Source: an uncultured marine group I thaumarchaeote
GTDB lineage: Archaea; Thermoproteota; Nitrososphaeria; Nitrososphaerales; Nitrosopumilaceae
Length of the DNA stretch: 48,267 nucleotides
Direction: 5' to 3'
Assembly (NCBI GenBank): GCA_902511735.1
Contig: CABXGK010000002.1
Location: 1-48,267, forward strand
Position numbers and translations under genes: made by a program. The notes beneath the pieces are model-generated. The model was not told the DNA's origin and ran no database searches. It worked only from the letters and a program-made list of their open reading frames with translations. Each line of letters begins with the position of its first letter. Position 1 is the first letter of the stretch. Shown here piece by piece: positions 18,483 to 26,467 of the stretch.

Positions 18483-18799
18483 TTCTTAAAATCTTCTATG
18501 GCATCTTGAATTTCTTCTAACCATCCACTCGTTCCCATAACGCCAAACTTGTATGATTTTCCATCATCATCTGTTTTTATCTTAAAACAAATTTTTTTGA
18601 TAAATCTACCTTCTTTCCACGCATCTACTTTATCCAAGGGAACATCAATTACAGTCTCACCCATCTTTGTTGAAAAATCTGCAATTCTACTTTTTCTCTT
18701 ATCAAAAGCGATACGTTTGTTAGTTAATGTTAAAACTCCTGTTCCTAATTCATCCTCATTACAATCCTCTTGTTTTAACCGTTTTTCGTCTGAATCCAT
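18476..18799 (-). CDS. small PH/GRAM-like domain protein (hypothetical)
   Basis: GTGVLTLTNKRIAFDKRKSR ... IDVPLDKVDAWKEGRFIKKICFKIKTDDDGKSYKFGV resembles bPH/GRAM strand pattern. Confidence 0.65.
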   Translation of the reverse strand: MDSDEKRLKQEDCNEDELGTGVLTLTNKRIAFDKRKSRIADFSTKMGETVIDVPLDKVDAWKEGRFIKKICFKIKTDDDGKSYKFGVMGTSGWLEEIQDAIEDFKNQ

Positions 18800-18873
18800 A
18801 TTTAGTGTTAAAAAATTATATAATTAATGGCTTTACCTAGAAAAGCTAAAAATGACATATTTTATCTAAAATT

Positions 18874-19326
18874 ATGAAACAAAAATATCAAGAATATCTA
18901 AAATTAAACAAAAATGTTCTCATAGGTTTTCTTGGTTCCATAATTATTTCTGCTATTGCTGCAGATTATTTTGCTGATCAGGCTGATTATCTAAATTCAT
19001 CATTTACTCTAATAATTGATTATGTTGTTTTCTTTTCAATTTTTGGTGGTTTGTTTTATCTTGATAACAGAAAAAAATACGTTTTAGAAAATGGTCAACG
19101 AGATAACACACTACTAAAATCAGATTTAATTAAAATAATTTCATCACTAGGAATTGGTGAAATTGTTTATACAATTGTTAGATGGATTCTCCAATATTAT
19201 TTATTACAAATTGACTATGAACCATATTTGGCATCAATTGTTTCACAGATGATTTCAACTGTAGTTTATATGATTACATTAAATTTATCTGTAAAACTAA
19301 CAAAATTGTATAAAGATGGAAGTTAG
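18874..19326 (+). CDS. four-TM conserved membrane protein
   Basis: 150-aa ORF with about 4 hydrophobic helices; overlaps the next ORF by 11 nt. Confidence 0.65.
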   Translation: MKQKYQEYLKLNKNVLIGFLGSIIISAIAADYFADQADYLNSSFTLIIDYVVFFSIFGGLFYLDNRKKYVLENGQRDNTLLKSDLIKIISSLGIGEIVYTIVRWILQYYLLQIDYEPYLASIVSQMISTVVYMITLNLSVKLTKLYKDGS

Positions 19327-19672
19327 TGTTTACGTCGATGGTGCAGGTGGTGAAAACTCTGGTTATGGATATTTCATAAAAGAGACAGGTGAATCCTTCT
19401 ATGAAGATAAATCTGGATTAACAAATAATCAGGCTGAATATTGCGCTATAATTGCAGCATTAAAAAAATTTCAAGGTTCAACAAATAAAATTACAATTTT
19501 TAGTGATTCAAAAAATACTGTTAATCAACTAAATCATGAATTTGCAATAAATAATGAACAATTACGTATTTTGGCACAAGAATCATGGCTATTAATACCG
19601 AAAATTCCTGAATTAAAAATAATGTGGATTCCAAGAAAGGAAAATCTAGCAGGAAAGATGCTTGGCAGTTAA
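19316..19672 (+). CDS. rnhA: RNase HI-family protein
   Basis: YVDGAGGENSGYGYFI, TNNQAEYCAIIAAL, IFSDSKNTVNQL; C-terminal IPRKENLAGKMLGS. Confidence 0.82.
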   Translation: MEVSVYVDGAGGENSGYGYFIKETGESFYEDKSGLTNNQAEYCAIIAALKKFQGSTNKITIFSDSKNTVNQLNHEFAINNEQLRILAQESWLLIPKIPELKIMWIPRKENLAGKMLGS

Positions 19673-19682
19673 TTTGGAATAG

Positions 19683-19692
19683 CTTTAATTAT
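19683..19692 (+). promoter_or_regulatory. putative box A CTTTAATTAT upstream of 4HB-CoA synthetase
   Basis: Identical 10-mer precedes the 4HB-CoA dehydratase gene; 28 nt between its end and the start codon. Confidence 0.45.
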
Positions 19693-19720
19693 ACAAAAAT
19701 TTTTTATCTAAAAACATACA

Positions 19721-21817
19721 ATGACAAATTCTGTTTTCCTTTCTCCAAAATCTATTGCAATTATTGGTGCTTCTGATAAAGAAGGTAGTGTAGGTCGTGC
19801 AATCACTAATAATATTATGAAAGGTTACACAGGAACAATTTACCCAATTAGCCCAACACGTGAAACTGTCTTTGACAAAAAAGCATACAAATCAGTTTTA
19901 GATGTTCCTGGAAAAGTTGACTTGGCAGTTGTTGTTACAAAAAATACTATTGTTCCAGCAGTGTTAGAAGAATGCGGAAAAAAGAAACTCAGAGGTGCAA
20001 TTGTTATCACTGCTGGATTCAAAGAAGTAGATGAAGAAGGTGCAAAACTAGAACAAAAATTAAAAGACATTGCAAAAAAATACAAATTACAAATTATTGG
20101 TCCAAATTGTCTTGGAGTGATGAATCTTGAACCACAAACCATGATGAATTCTACATTCCTCAAAATCACTCCAAAATCTGGAGAAATTGCTCTTGTTTCA
20201 CAAAGTGGTGCAATATGTGCTGCATTAGTTGAAGATGCAAGTGCACAAGGAATTGGATTTTCTGCCGTAATCAGTATGGGTAACAAAGCAGACATGAGTG
20301 AAATTGATATTCTAAAAATGCTTGCAGAACACAAGCAAACCAAAGTTATCGTTATTTATCTTGAAGATATGGGAAATGGTCAAGAATTTCTTAAAGTGTG
20401 TAAAGACATTACAAGAAAAAAGAAAAAGCCTGTATTAGTATTAAAATCTGGAAGAAGTCCAGAAGGTGCAAAAGCTGCAATGTCCCATACAGGTGCACTA
20501 ATGGGTTCAGATGAAATTTATGATGCTTTACTAAAACAATCCGGTGCAATTCGCGTTGATACTATGGAAGAATTATTTGATTATGCAACTGCATTTTCAA
20601 AACAACCACTTCCAATGAATGGTGATCTTGTAATTGTTTCAAATGCAGGCGGACCTGCTATCATTTCTACTGATGCATGTTCAAAACTTGGAATCAAGAT
20701 GGCAAAAATTGAAGAAATTAGAAAAAAAATTGATGCAGTAATTCCTCCATGGGGCAGTTCACGTAATCCCGTAGATATTGTAGGTGATGCAGATTTTAAT
20801 AGATTTGAAAATGTATTGAATGAAGTTTTAAAGCACAAAAATGTTGGTTCTGTAATTTCTATGTGTACTCCATCTGCTACACTAGATTATGACAAGCTTG
20901 CAAAAGTAATAGTATCAATGTCAAAAAAATACAAAAAAACAATGTTGGCTAGTTTGATGGGATTAGATGAAGGAATAACTAATCGTGAAATTTTGGCAAA
21001 TGGTGATGTACCTTACTACACATATGCAGAGGGTTCGATTCGTGCACTAAGAGCAATGCTCACTTTCACAAATTGGATAAAAAACCCTCCTGGAAAAATC
21101 ACAAAATTTGCTGTCAAAAAAGATAAGGTAAAAAAGATTTTAGATAAAGCAAAAAAGGAAAAACGCAGTGCATTGTTAGAAGAAGAGGGTCAAGAAATTC
21201 TCAATGCATATGGTTTTCCATTACCTGCTAGTAAACTGGCCAAAAATAAGAAAGAAGCGGTATCTACAGCAAAGAAAATTGGTTTTCCTGTAGTTTTAAA
21301 AATTGCATCACCACAAATCATCCATAAATCTGATGCTGGTGGAGTAAAAGTTAATCTAAAAAATGCAAAAGATGTTGAAAATGCTTTTGATACAATAATA
21401 AAAAATGCAAAAAAATACAACAAAAAAGCAGACATCAAAGGAGTTCTTGTTGTTGAAATGGTAAAAGGAGGAAAAGAAATGATTATTGGTTCAAAACTGG
21501 AACCGGGATTTGGACCTGTCGTAATGCTTGGAATGGGTGGAATTTATGTTGAAGTTCTAAAAGATGTAACCTTCAAACTTGCACCAATGACCGATATTGA
21601 AGCTGATGATATGATATCTTCAATTAAAACTAAAAAAATACTAGAAGGTGTTCGAGGAGAAAAACCATCAGATGTGAAAAAACTTTCAGAATGTATTCAA
21701 AGATTATCTCAACTTGTAACTGATTTCAATGAAATCAAGGAATTAGATATGAATCCAGTACTGGTAATGGAGAAAAATAAGGGTTGTAAAGTTCTCGATG
21801 TGCGTATTGGACTATAA
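19721..21817 (+). CDS. ADP-forming acyl-CoA synthetase, probable 4-hydroxybutyryl-CoA synthetase (3HP/4HB cycle)
   Basis: NDP-forming acyl-CoA synthetase: SIAIIGASDKEGSVGRAI, IIGPNCLGVMN, SQSGAICAAL, SHTGALMGSDE, ATP-grasp VVLKIASPQIIHKSDAGGV; next to 4HB-CoA dehydratase. Confidence 0.88.
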   Translation: MTNSVFLSPKSIAIIGASDKEGSVGRAITNNIMKGYTGTIYPISPTRETVFDKKAYKSVLDVPGKVDLAVVVTKNTIVPAVLEECGKKKLRGAIVITAGFKEVDEEGAKLEQKLKDIAKKYKLQIIGPNCLGVMNLEPQTMMNSTFLKITPKSGEIALVSQSGAICAALVEDASAQGIGFSAVISMGNKADMSEIDILKMLAEHKQTKVIVIYLEDMGNGQEFLKVCKDITRKKKKPVLVLKSGRSPEGAKAAMSHTGALMGSDEIYDALLKQSGAIRVDTMEELFDYATAFSKQPLPMNGDLVIVSNAGGPAIISTDACSKLGIKMAKIEEIRKKIDAVIPPWGSSRNPVDIVGDADFNRFENVLNEVLKHKNVGSVISMCTPSATLDYDKLAKVIVSMSKKYKKTMLASLMGLDEGITNREILANGDVPYYTYAEGSIRALRAMLTFTNWIKNPPGKITKFAVKKDKVKKILDKAKKEKRSALLEEEGQEILNAYGFPLPASKLAKNKKEAVSTAKKIGFPVVLKIASPQIIHKSDAGGVKVNLKNAKDVENAFDTIIKNAKKYNKKADIKGVLVVEMVKGGKEMIIGSKLEPGFGPVVMLGMGGIYVEVLKDVTFKLAPMTDIEADDMISSIKTKKILEGVRGEKPSDVKKLSECIQRLSQLVTDFNEIKELDMNPVLVMEKNKGCKVLDVRIGL

Positions 21818-21842
21818 TTAGGCACAGCTTTTTTTGGAAACT

Positions 21843-21852
21843 CTTTAATTAT
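21843..21852 (+). promoter_or_regulatory. putative box A CTTTAATTAT upstream of 4HB-CoA dehydratase
   Basis: 25 nt between its end and ATG 21878. Confidence 0.45.
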
Positions 21853-21877
21853 TTGAGTCAGTAGATTATACATCGAC

Positions 21878-23401
21878 ATGCAAAAAACAACAAAACCGAT
21901 TAGAACTGGTGAAGAATATATTGAGAGTCTCAAAAAGAGAGACTTGAAAGTTTACCTGTTTGGTGAATTAGTAAAAGAACCAGTTGACCATCCAATTATA
22001 CGACCTTCAATTAACGCAGTTGCAAAAACTTATGATCTTGCAGTTGAAGAAGAAGAACTTGCTTCTCCACTATCTTCAATTTCTGGTCAAAGAGTAAATC
22101 GCTTTTTACATATTGCAGAAAGTGCAGAAGATTTAGTTTTACAAAATAAAATGCAAAGAAAATTAGGACAATTAACTGGAACATGTTTCCAAAGATGTGT
22201 TGGTATGGATGCAATGAACTCACTTCATTCTACTACATTTGAAATTGATGAAAAACATGGAACACATTATCATCAAAGACTCTTGGAATTTATTAAAATG
22301 GTTCAACATGAGAACTTGGTAATTGGAGGTGCAATGACTGATGTTAAAGGTGATAGAAGTTTATCTCCAAGTGAACAAGAAGATCCTGATCTGTTTTTAC
22401 ACATTGTTGATAGAGATGAAAAAGGTGTTTACGTCACAGGTGCCAAAGCTCATCAAACAGGTACAATAAACTCTCATTGGATGATTTTAATGCCAACAAT
22501 GCGATTATTAGAAAATGACAAAGATTATGCAATTGTTGGTGCTGTACCTGTAGATGCACCTGGTATTACTTACATTTACGGTAGACAATCTTGTGACACA
22601 CGAAGTATGGAACCTGGTGACATTGATGCAGGAAACTCTGAATATGGTGGTCAAGAAACTATGGTAATTTGTGACCGTGTTTTCATTCCAAACGAAATGA
22701 TATTCATGGATGGTGAATACGAATTTGCATCAATGTTGGTTGAACGATTCACTTGTTATCATAGACGAAGTTATGTTTGTAAAACCGGATTAGGTGATGT
22801 TTTAATTGGAGCTGCTGCTGCAATTGCAGATTATAACGGTGTACCAAAAGTATCACACATTAAAGATAAAATTATTGAAATGACTCATCTTAACGAATCA
22901 ATCTATGCTGCAGGAATTGCCTCATCATATCAAGGTCATAAAATGAAATCAGGTGTATTTCTTAGTGATGATATGCTTGCTAATGTTTGTAAACATAACG
23001 TAACTAGATTGCCATATGAACTGGCTAGACTTGCCCAAGATGTAGCTGGTGGTATACTAGTTACATTACCATCTGAAGCTGAATTTAGAAGCGAAATAAC
23101 TGGACCGTTATTGGAAAAATATCTCAAAGGTAAATCTGGAATTGAAGTTGAAAATAGAATGAGAATTCTAAGATTAATTGAAAACATGACGATGGGTAGA
23201 AACGCTGTTGGTTATCTTACTGAATCAATGCACGGTGCAGGTTCACCACAAGCACAAAGAATTCAAATCGCTCGTCAAATGCAATTGGGCTACAAAAAGC
23301 AACTTGCTAAAAATTTAGCTAAAGTTAAAGAAGAACCTGAAGAAGCAAAAGAAAACTCTGAATATTTTAAACGTGTATTCAAAATACCAGATAAGAAATA
23401 A
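21878..23401 (+). CDS. 4-hydroxybutyryl-CoA dehydratase
   Basis: HpaB/4-BUDH family: GTCFQRCVGMDAMNSLH, GAKAHQTGTINSHWMILMPT, CYHRRSYVCKTGLGDVLIGAAA, LTESMHGAGSPQAQRI. Confidence 0.93.
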   Translation: MQKTTKPIRTGEEYIESLKKRDLKVYLFGELVKEPVDHPIIRPSINAVAKTYDLAVEEEELASPLSSISGQRVNRFLHIAESAEDLVLQNKMQRKLGQLTGTCFQRCVGMDAMNSLHSTTFEIDEKHGTHYHQRLLEFIKMVQHENLVIGGAMTDVKGDRSLSPSEQEDPDLFLHIVDRDEKGVYVTGAKAHQTGTINSHWMILMPTMRLLENDKDYAIVGAVPVDAPGITYIYGRQSCDTRSMEPGDIDAGNSEYGGQETMVICDRVFIPNEMIFMDGEYEFASMLVERFTCYHRRSYVCKTGLGDVLIGAAAAIADYNGVPKVSHIKDKIIEMTHLNESIYAAGIASSYQGHKMKSGVFLSDDMLANVCKHNVTRLPYELARLAQDVAGGILVTLPSEAEFRSEITGPLLEKYLKGKSGIEVENRMRILRLIENMTMGRNAVGYLTESMHGAGSPQAQRIQIARQMQLGYKKQLAKNLAKVKEEPEEAKENSEYFKRVFKIPDKK

Positions 23402-23403
23402 TT

Positions 23404-24060
23404 CTATAATTCTTTTTTATCATCATCTGTATCTGATGATTTAGCATACTCTGAATCATTTTTACTCTCAAAAGTATTGTTTGAATCATCTGTATCTAAC
23501 GATTCATCATTTCTATATTGAAATTGAATTTTTTTCTTTTCTTTTCCTGCAAAATGTTTCACAACCATAATGCCAATTACGACTGCAATTATTATGTAAT
23601 TAATTGGAGGCTGTAAAATTTGTGTTATGTAGCCAACTTGTGGAACTACGTGTTCTACTTTTCCTAGATATTCTTTTTCTGTTATAGGATAATCTGTTCC
23701 TGCAATTGATGAAGGGTTAGCGTCACCTTTTGTTCTTACTATCTTTTGAGCATCTGTTGACATGTCTAAACTAACTCTATGAACAATAACCCTCTCTTTT
23801 CCTTGCTCGTATAATTTTGGTGAATAAAACACAATTATGTCACCTTTTTTCACATCATCAAATGGCGTATTGCCTTCTACAACTATAACATCATAAACCT
23901 CTAATGCTGGAATCATACTTCCGCTTGAAACCACATAAAATGGATTTGAAGTTCCAAAAACTGCTTGTAATCCTAGCCAAATTACGGCAACTGCTACAAC
24001 AATGATTACTACATCTTTGATTATACTTTTTGTTGAACTTCCCAAATTATGTTTGCTCAC
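23404..24060 (-). CDS. signal peptidase I (archaeal/ER Ser-His type)
   Basis: VVSSGSMIPALEVYDVIVV, KKGDIIVFYSP, ERVIVHRV, RTKGDANP; two TM helices; acidic C-terminal tail. Confidence 0.9.
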   Translation of the reverse strand: MSKHNLGSSTKSIIKDVVIIVVAVAVIWLGLQAVFGTSNPFYVVSSGSMIPALEVYDVIVVEGNTPFDDVKKGDIIVFYSPKLYEQGKERVIVHRVSLDMSTDAQKIVRTKGDANPSSIAGTDYPITEKEYLGKVEHVVPQVGYITQILQPPINYIIIAVVIGIMVVKHFAGKEKKKIQFQYRNDESLDTDDSNNTFESKNDSEYAKSSDTDDDKKEL

Positions 24061-24090
24061 AAAATTACTAAGATAAATCTTATCGATTAT

Positions 24091-24876
24091 CTATAACTGA
24101 GCTCCACAACTCTCACAAAATTTAGAGTCTGGTTTGTTATCAAAATTACAACTAGGACATCTTAAACCAGTTCCTACTGCAACAGTTTGTTCTACTTTCA
24201 CATCTGTTTTTTCCGATTTACCTAAAAATATAACCTCGCCTACAGTTCCAATCCTACTCCAACTAATACTTGTGTCGTTACCCTCATCATCTGAAATAAC
24301 TAATACTAATTCTTGATTTCCATTAACACCCACTTGTTTTGCCTTTCCAATTTTTTTTGCACTTTCATCAAAAACATCCATACCAAAAATTGATCTAAAT
24401 TCTCCTCCAGTAGGAATAGGTTCTTGTACAATTTCAGATGATGTATTCTCTTGTTGAACTGGTGTATCAAAGCTTGAAAGACCTGTATCTTGTTGTTCTA
24501 TTGGATTTGCTAATCCTACATTCATCGTTTCATCTGGTTTTCTAAAATCTCTATATTCTGCAATTGTTGAACCGCATTCATTACATAGATATTTTCCTCT
24601 TTCAGCTAAAACTAAATTTTCTGCAACTTCTTCATTTGGATTTTCAAATTCAATTTTTGGACTACCTTCAAATTCTTTTTCACATGTATTGCACGTATAT
24701 TTAGAAATTAATTCTGATTCTAATCTTCCAATTGGTGCTAAAAATAGATCTGGTCCGCCAAGATTTCCTTTACTTTGTTGTTCGTCAGTTACTCTTGCCA
24801 TAACAAATCCACCTGAACCTCTAAGTTTTTTTAATCGAAGTTCTGCACTCATGTTCTCATACATTACATACGTCAT
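24091..24876 (-). CDS. zinc-ribbon protein with PRC-barrel-like domain
   Basis: N-terminal CNTC...CNEC; central SIFGMDVFDESAKKIGKAKQVGVNG...ISWSRIGTVGEVIFLG; C-terminal CPSCNFDNKPDSKFCESCG. Confidence 0.75.
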   Translation of the reverse strand: MTYVMYENMSAELRLKKLRGSGGFVMARVTDEQQSKGNLGGPDLFLAPIGRLESELISKYTCNTCEKEFEGSPKIEFENPNEEVAENLVLAERGKYLCNECGSTIAEYRDFRKPDETMNVGLANPIEQQDTGLSSFDTPVQQENTSSEIVQEPIPTGGEFRSIFGMDVFDESAKKIGKAKQVGVNGNQELVLVISDDEGNDTSISWSRIGTVGEVIFLGKSEKTDVKVEQTVAVGTGLRCPSCNFDNKPDSKFCESCGAQL

Positions 24877-24974
24877 TTAAGTATATTTTGAAAATTCTTT
24901 AAAAGATCTGACAACACGGTGTTATAATCACAAATACATTTTTAGATGTGAACTTTTGATAAAATTTGTTAATC

Positions 24975-25307
24975 ATGGCAATAACAGAAATAGATGATCC
25001 AAAATCATGGGAAACTGATGTCCTTAGCTCTGATAAACCAGTCTTTGTAGACTTTTGGGCTCAATGGTGTGGACCATGTAGAATGGTAGGACCTGTTGTA
25101 GAAGAACTTGCTGGAGATTATGATGGTAAAGTTAACTTTGTAAAAGTTAATGTTGACAATGCACAAGAAATTGCACAAAAATACAATGTGTTTAGTATTC
25201 CAACATTATTACTTTTGAACAAAGGTGAAATCATAGCTCAACAAGTGGGTGCAGGCTCTAAAGAGGTATACCAAAACATGATAGATAGAGCACTCGATAA
25301 AATTTAG
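24975..25307 (+). CDS. thioredoxin
   Basis: VDFWAQWCGPCRMVGPVVEELA; start ATG 24975 preferred over upstream TTG 24966. Confidence 0.94.
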   Translation: MAITEIDDPKSWETDVLSSDKPVFVDFWAQWCGPCRMVGPVVEELAGDYDGKVNFVKVNVDNAQEIAQKYNVFSIPTLLLLNKGEIIAQQVGAGSKEVYQNMIDRALDKI

Positions 25308-25367
25308 GCTCTACTAATTTTCTCTTTTTATTCTAAACTATTAATATTAGATTCTCCTCATTCAATT

Positions 25368-25916
25368 ATGTCACTAGGAGAAATTGATACATACAATCTT
25401 ACTTTTGATAAGTTACAAGCATTATTTACTGATACACAAGGATATTACGAATCTTTCCTAGATGCAAACAATCTGTATAAATCTGGACAAATGTCTGATA
25501 AAGAATTTTTTCAAAAACTAGGTGATTACACTGCTGCTTATTCTGCTTTATTATTTTTAGGTGTTAATTCACTAATGGAATTAAAAAAAACATTAGATCA
25601 AGTTTCAAAAGGTGGCGGCGGTACAGGTGGAACACATTCTCCTGGATTAATGCCAGGAATGGGTCAACCTGGTATGGGTCAACCAGGAATGATGCCAGGA
25701 GCTCCTCCTCGTGGAACTGCACAAAACCCTGTTGGTGGTCCTCCTTCTGTTATGGGTGCACCTCCTTCAGCTTCTTCATTTAATGAACCAGGAACTTTGC
25801 CTACACCAGATCCTAGATTACTTCCACCAAAACAAAGTGGTGGAAGCTGTACTTCATGTGGTGGAAACTTAAGACCAAATGCTAAATTCTGCACAAAGTG
25901 TGGCGCAAAACAATAA
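25368..25916 (+). CDS. hypothetical protein with Pro/Gly/Met-rich linker and C-terminal zinc ribbon
   Basis: N-terminal helical domain, GMGQPGMGQPGMMPGAPP linker, SCTSCGGNLRPNAKFCTKCGAKQ tail. Confidence 0.8.
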   Translation: MSLGEIDTYNLTFDKLQALFTDTQGYYESFLDANNLYKSGQMSDKEFFQKLGDYTAAYSALLFLGVNSLMELKKTLDQVSKGGGGTGGTHSPGLMPGMGQPGMGQPGMMPGAPPRGTAQNPVGGPPSVMGAPPSASSFNEPGTLPTPDPRLLPPKQSGGSCTSCGGNLRPNAKFCTKCGAKQ

Positions 25917-25920
25917 TTCT

Positions 25921-26283
25921 TTAACTAAGATTTACTCCACATTCTCTACAAAACTTTGCTTGAGGTGAATTTTTTGAACCGCACTCCGAACAAAACTGTT
26001 CTTCTTCTGAAGAGCTATCATTTGCACTTCCATATAATTTTGATTTAAAAAGAGCACCTGATGCTTCAAACTTATCATCATCAATTATTTGAACTGGTGC
26101 ATAATCTTCTTCATCTACATATGTGTAAAGTCTTGGAATGCTTTCTTCTTTCCCTTCTGGATCTTTTACCATGTCCCCTAACCAAAATGAGAATCGCATT
26201 AAGGTGAGCTCTGGAGTTGAAAATGCCAATGTATGTGCAGACATGTAATCATTTGCTGCTTTTTTACCATTGAATACTTTCAT
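25921..26283 (-). CDS. hypothetical protein with C-terminal zinc ribbon
   Basis: Start moved to ATG (MKVFNGKK) because the ORF-track start lies inside tRNA-Ala; tail FCSECGSKNSPQAKFCRECGVNLS. Confidence 0.78.
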   Translation of the reverse strand: MKVFNGKKAANDYMSAHTLAFSTPELTLMRFSFWLGDMVKDPEGKEESIPRLYTYVDEEDYAPVQIIDDDKFEASGALFKSKLYGSANDSSSEEEQFCSECGSKNSPQAKFCRECGVNLS

Positions 26284-26324
26284 GATACAATTATTATTTT
26301 TCACTGTATAATGTTTTCGTGAAA

Positions 26325-26396
26325 TGGACCGAGAGGGAATCGAACCCTCGACATCCACGTTGCGAACGTGGCGCTATACCCCTAAACTATCGGCCC
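26325..26396 (-). tRNA. tRNA-Ala (anticodon CGC)
   Basis: Acceptor GGGCCGA/TCGGTCC with G3:U70 alanine identity pair; anticodon arm CCACG-TTCGCAA-CGTGG; discriminator A; no CCA. Confidence 0.95.
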
Positions 26397-26467
26397 TGAA
26401 AATTGCATTTTTCTATTACGTATATTCATTTTTACTCTAGTATTTTCTATGAAATTTAGGAAACAAA

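Noticed and set aside
19840-20343. 167-aa minus-strand ORF
   Set aside because: Fully antisense to the well-supported 4HB-CoA synthetase; no domain motif; typical shadow ORF.
24966-24974. TTG start for thioredoxin (MLIMAITE)
   Set aside because: ATG three codons downstream (24975) is the more likely start; the upstream residues do not resemble thioredoxin N-termini.
26284-26358. ORF-track N-terminal extension of the zinc-ribbon protein 25921
   Set aside because: Runs into tRNA-Ala (26325..26396); ATG at 26281-26283 (minus) is the plausible start.
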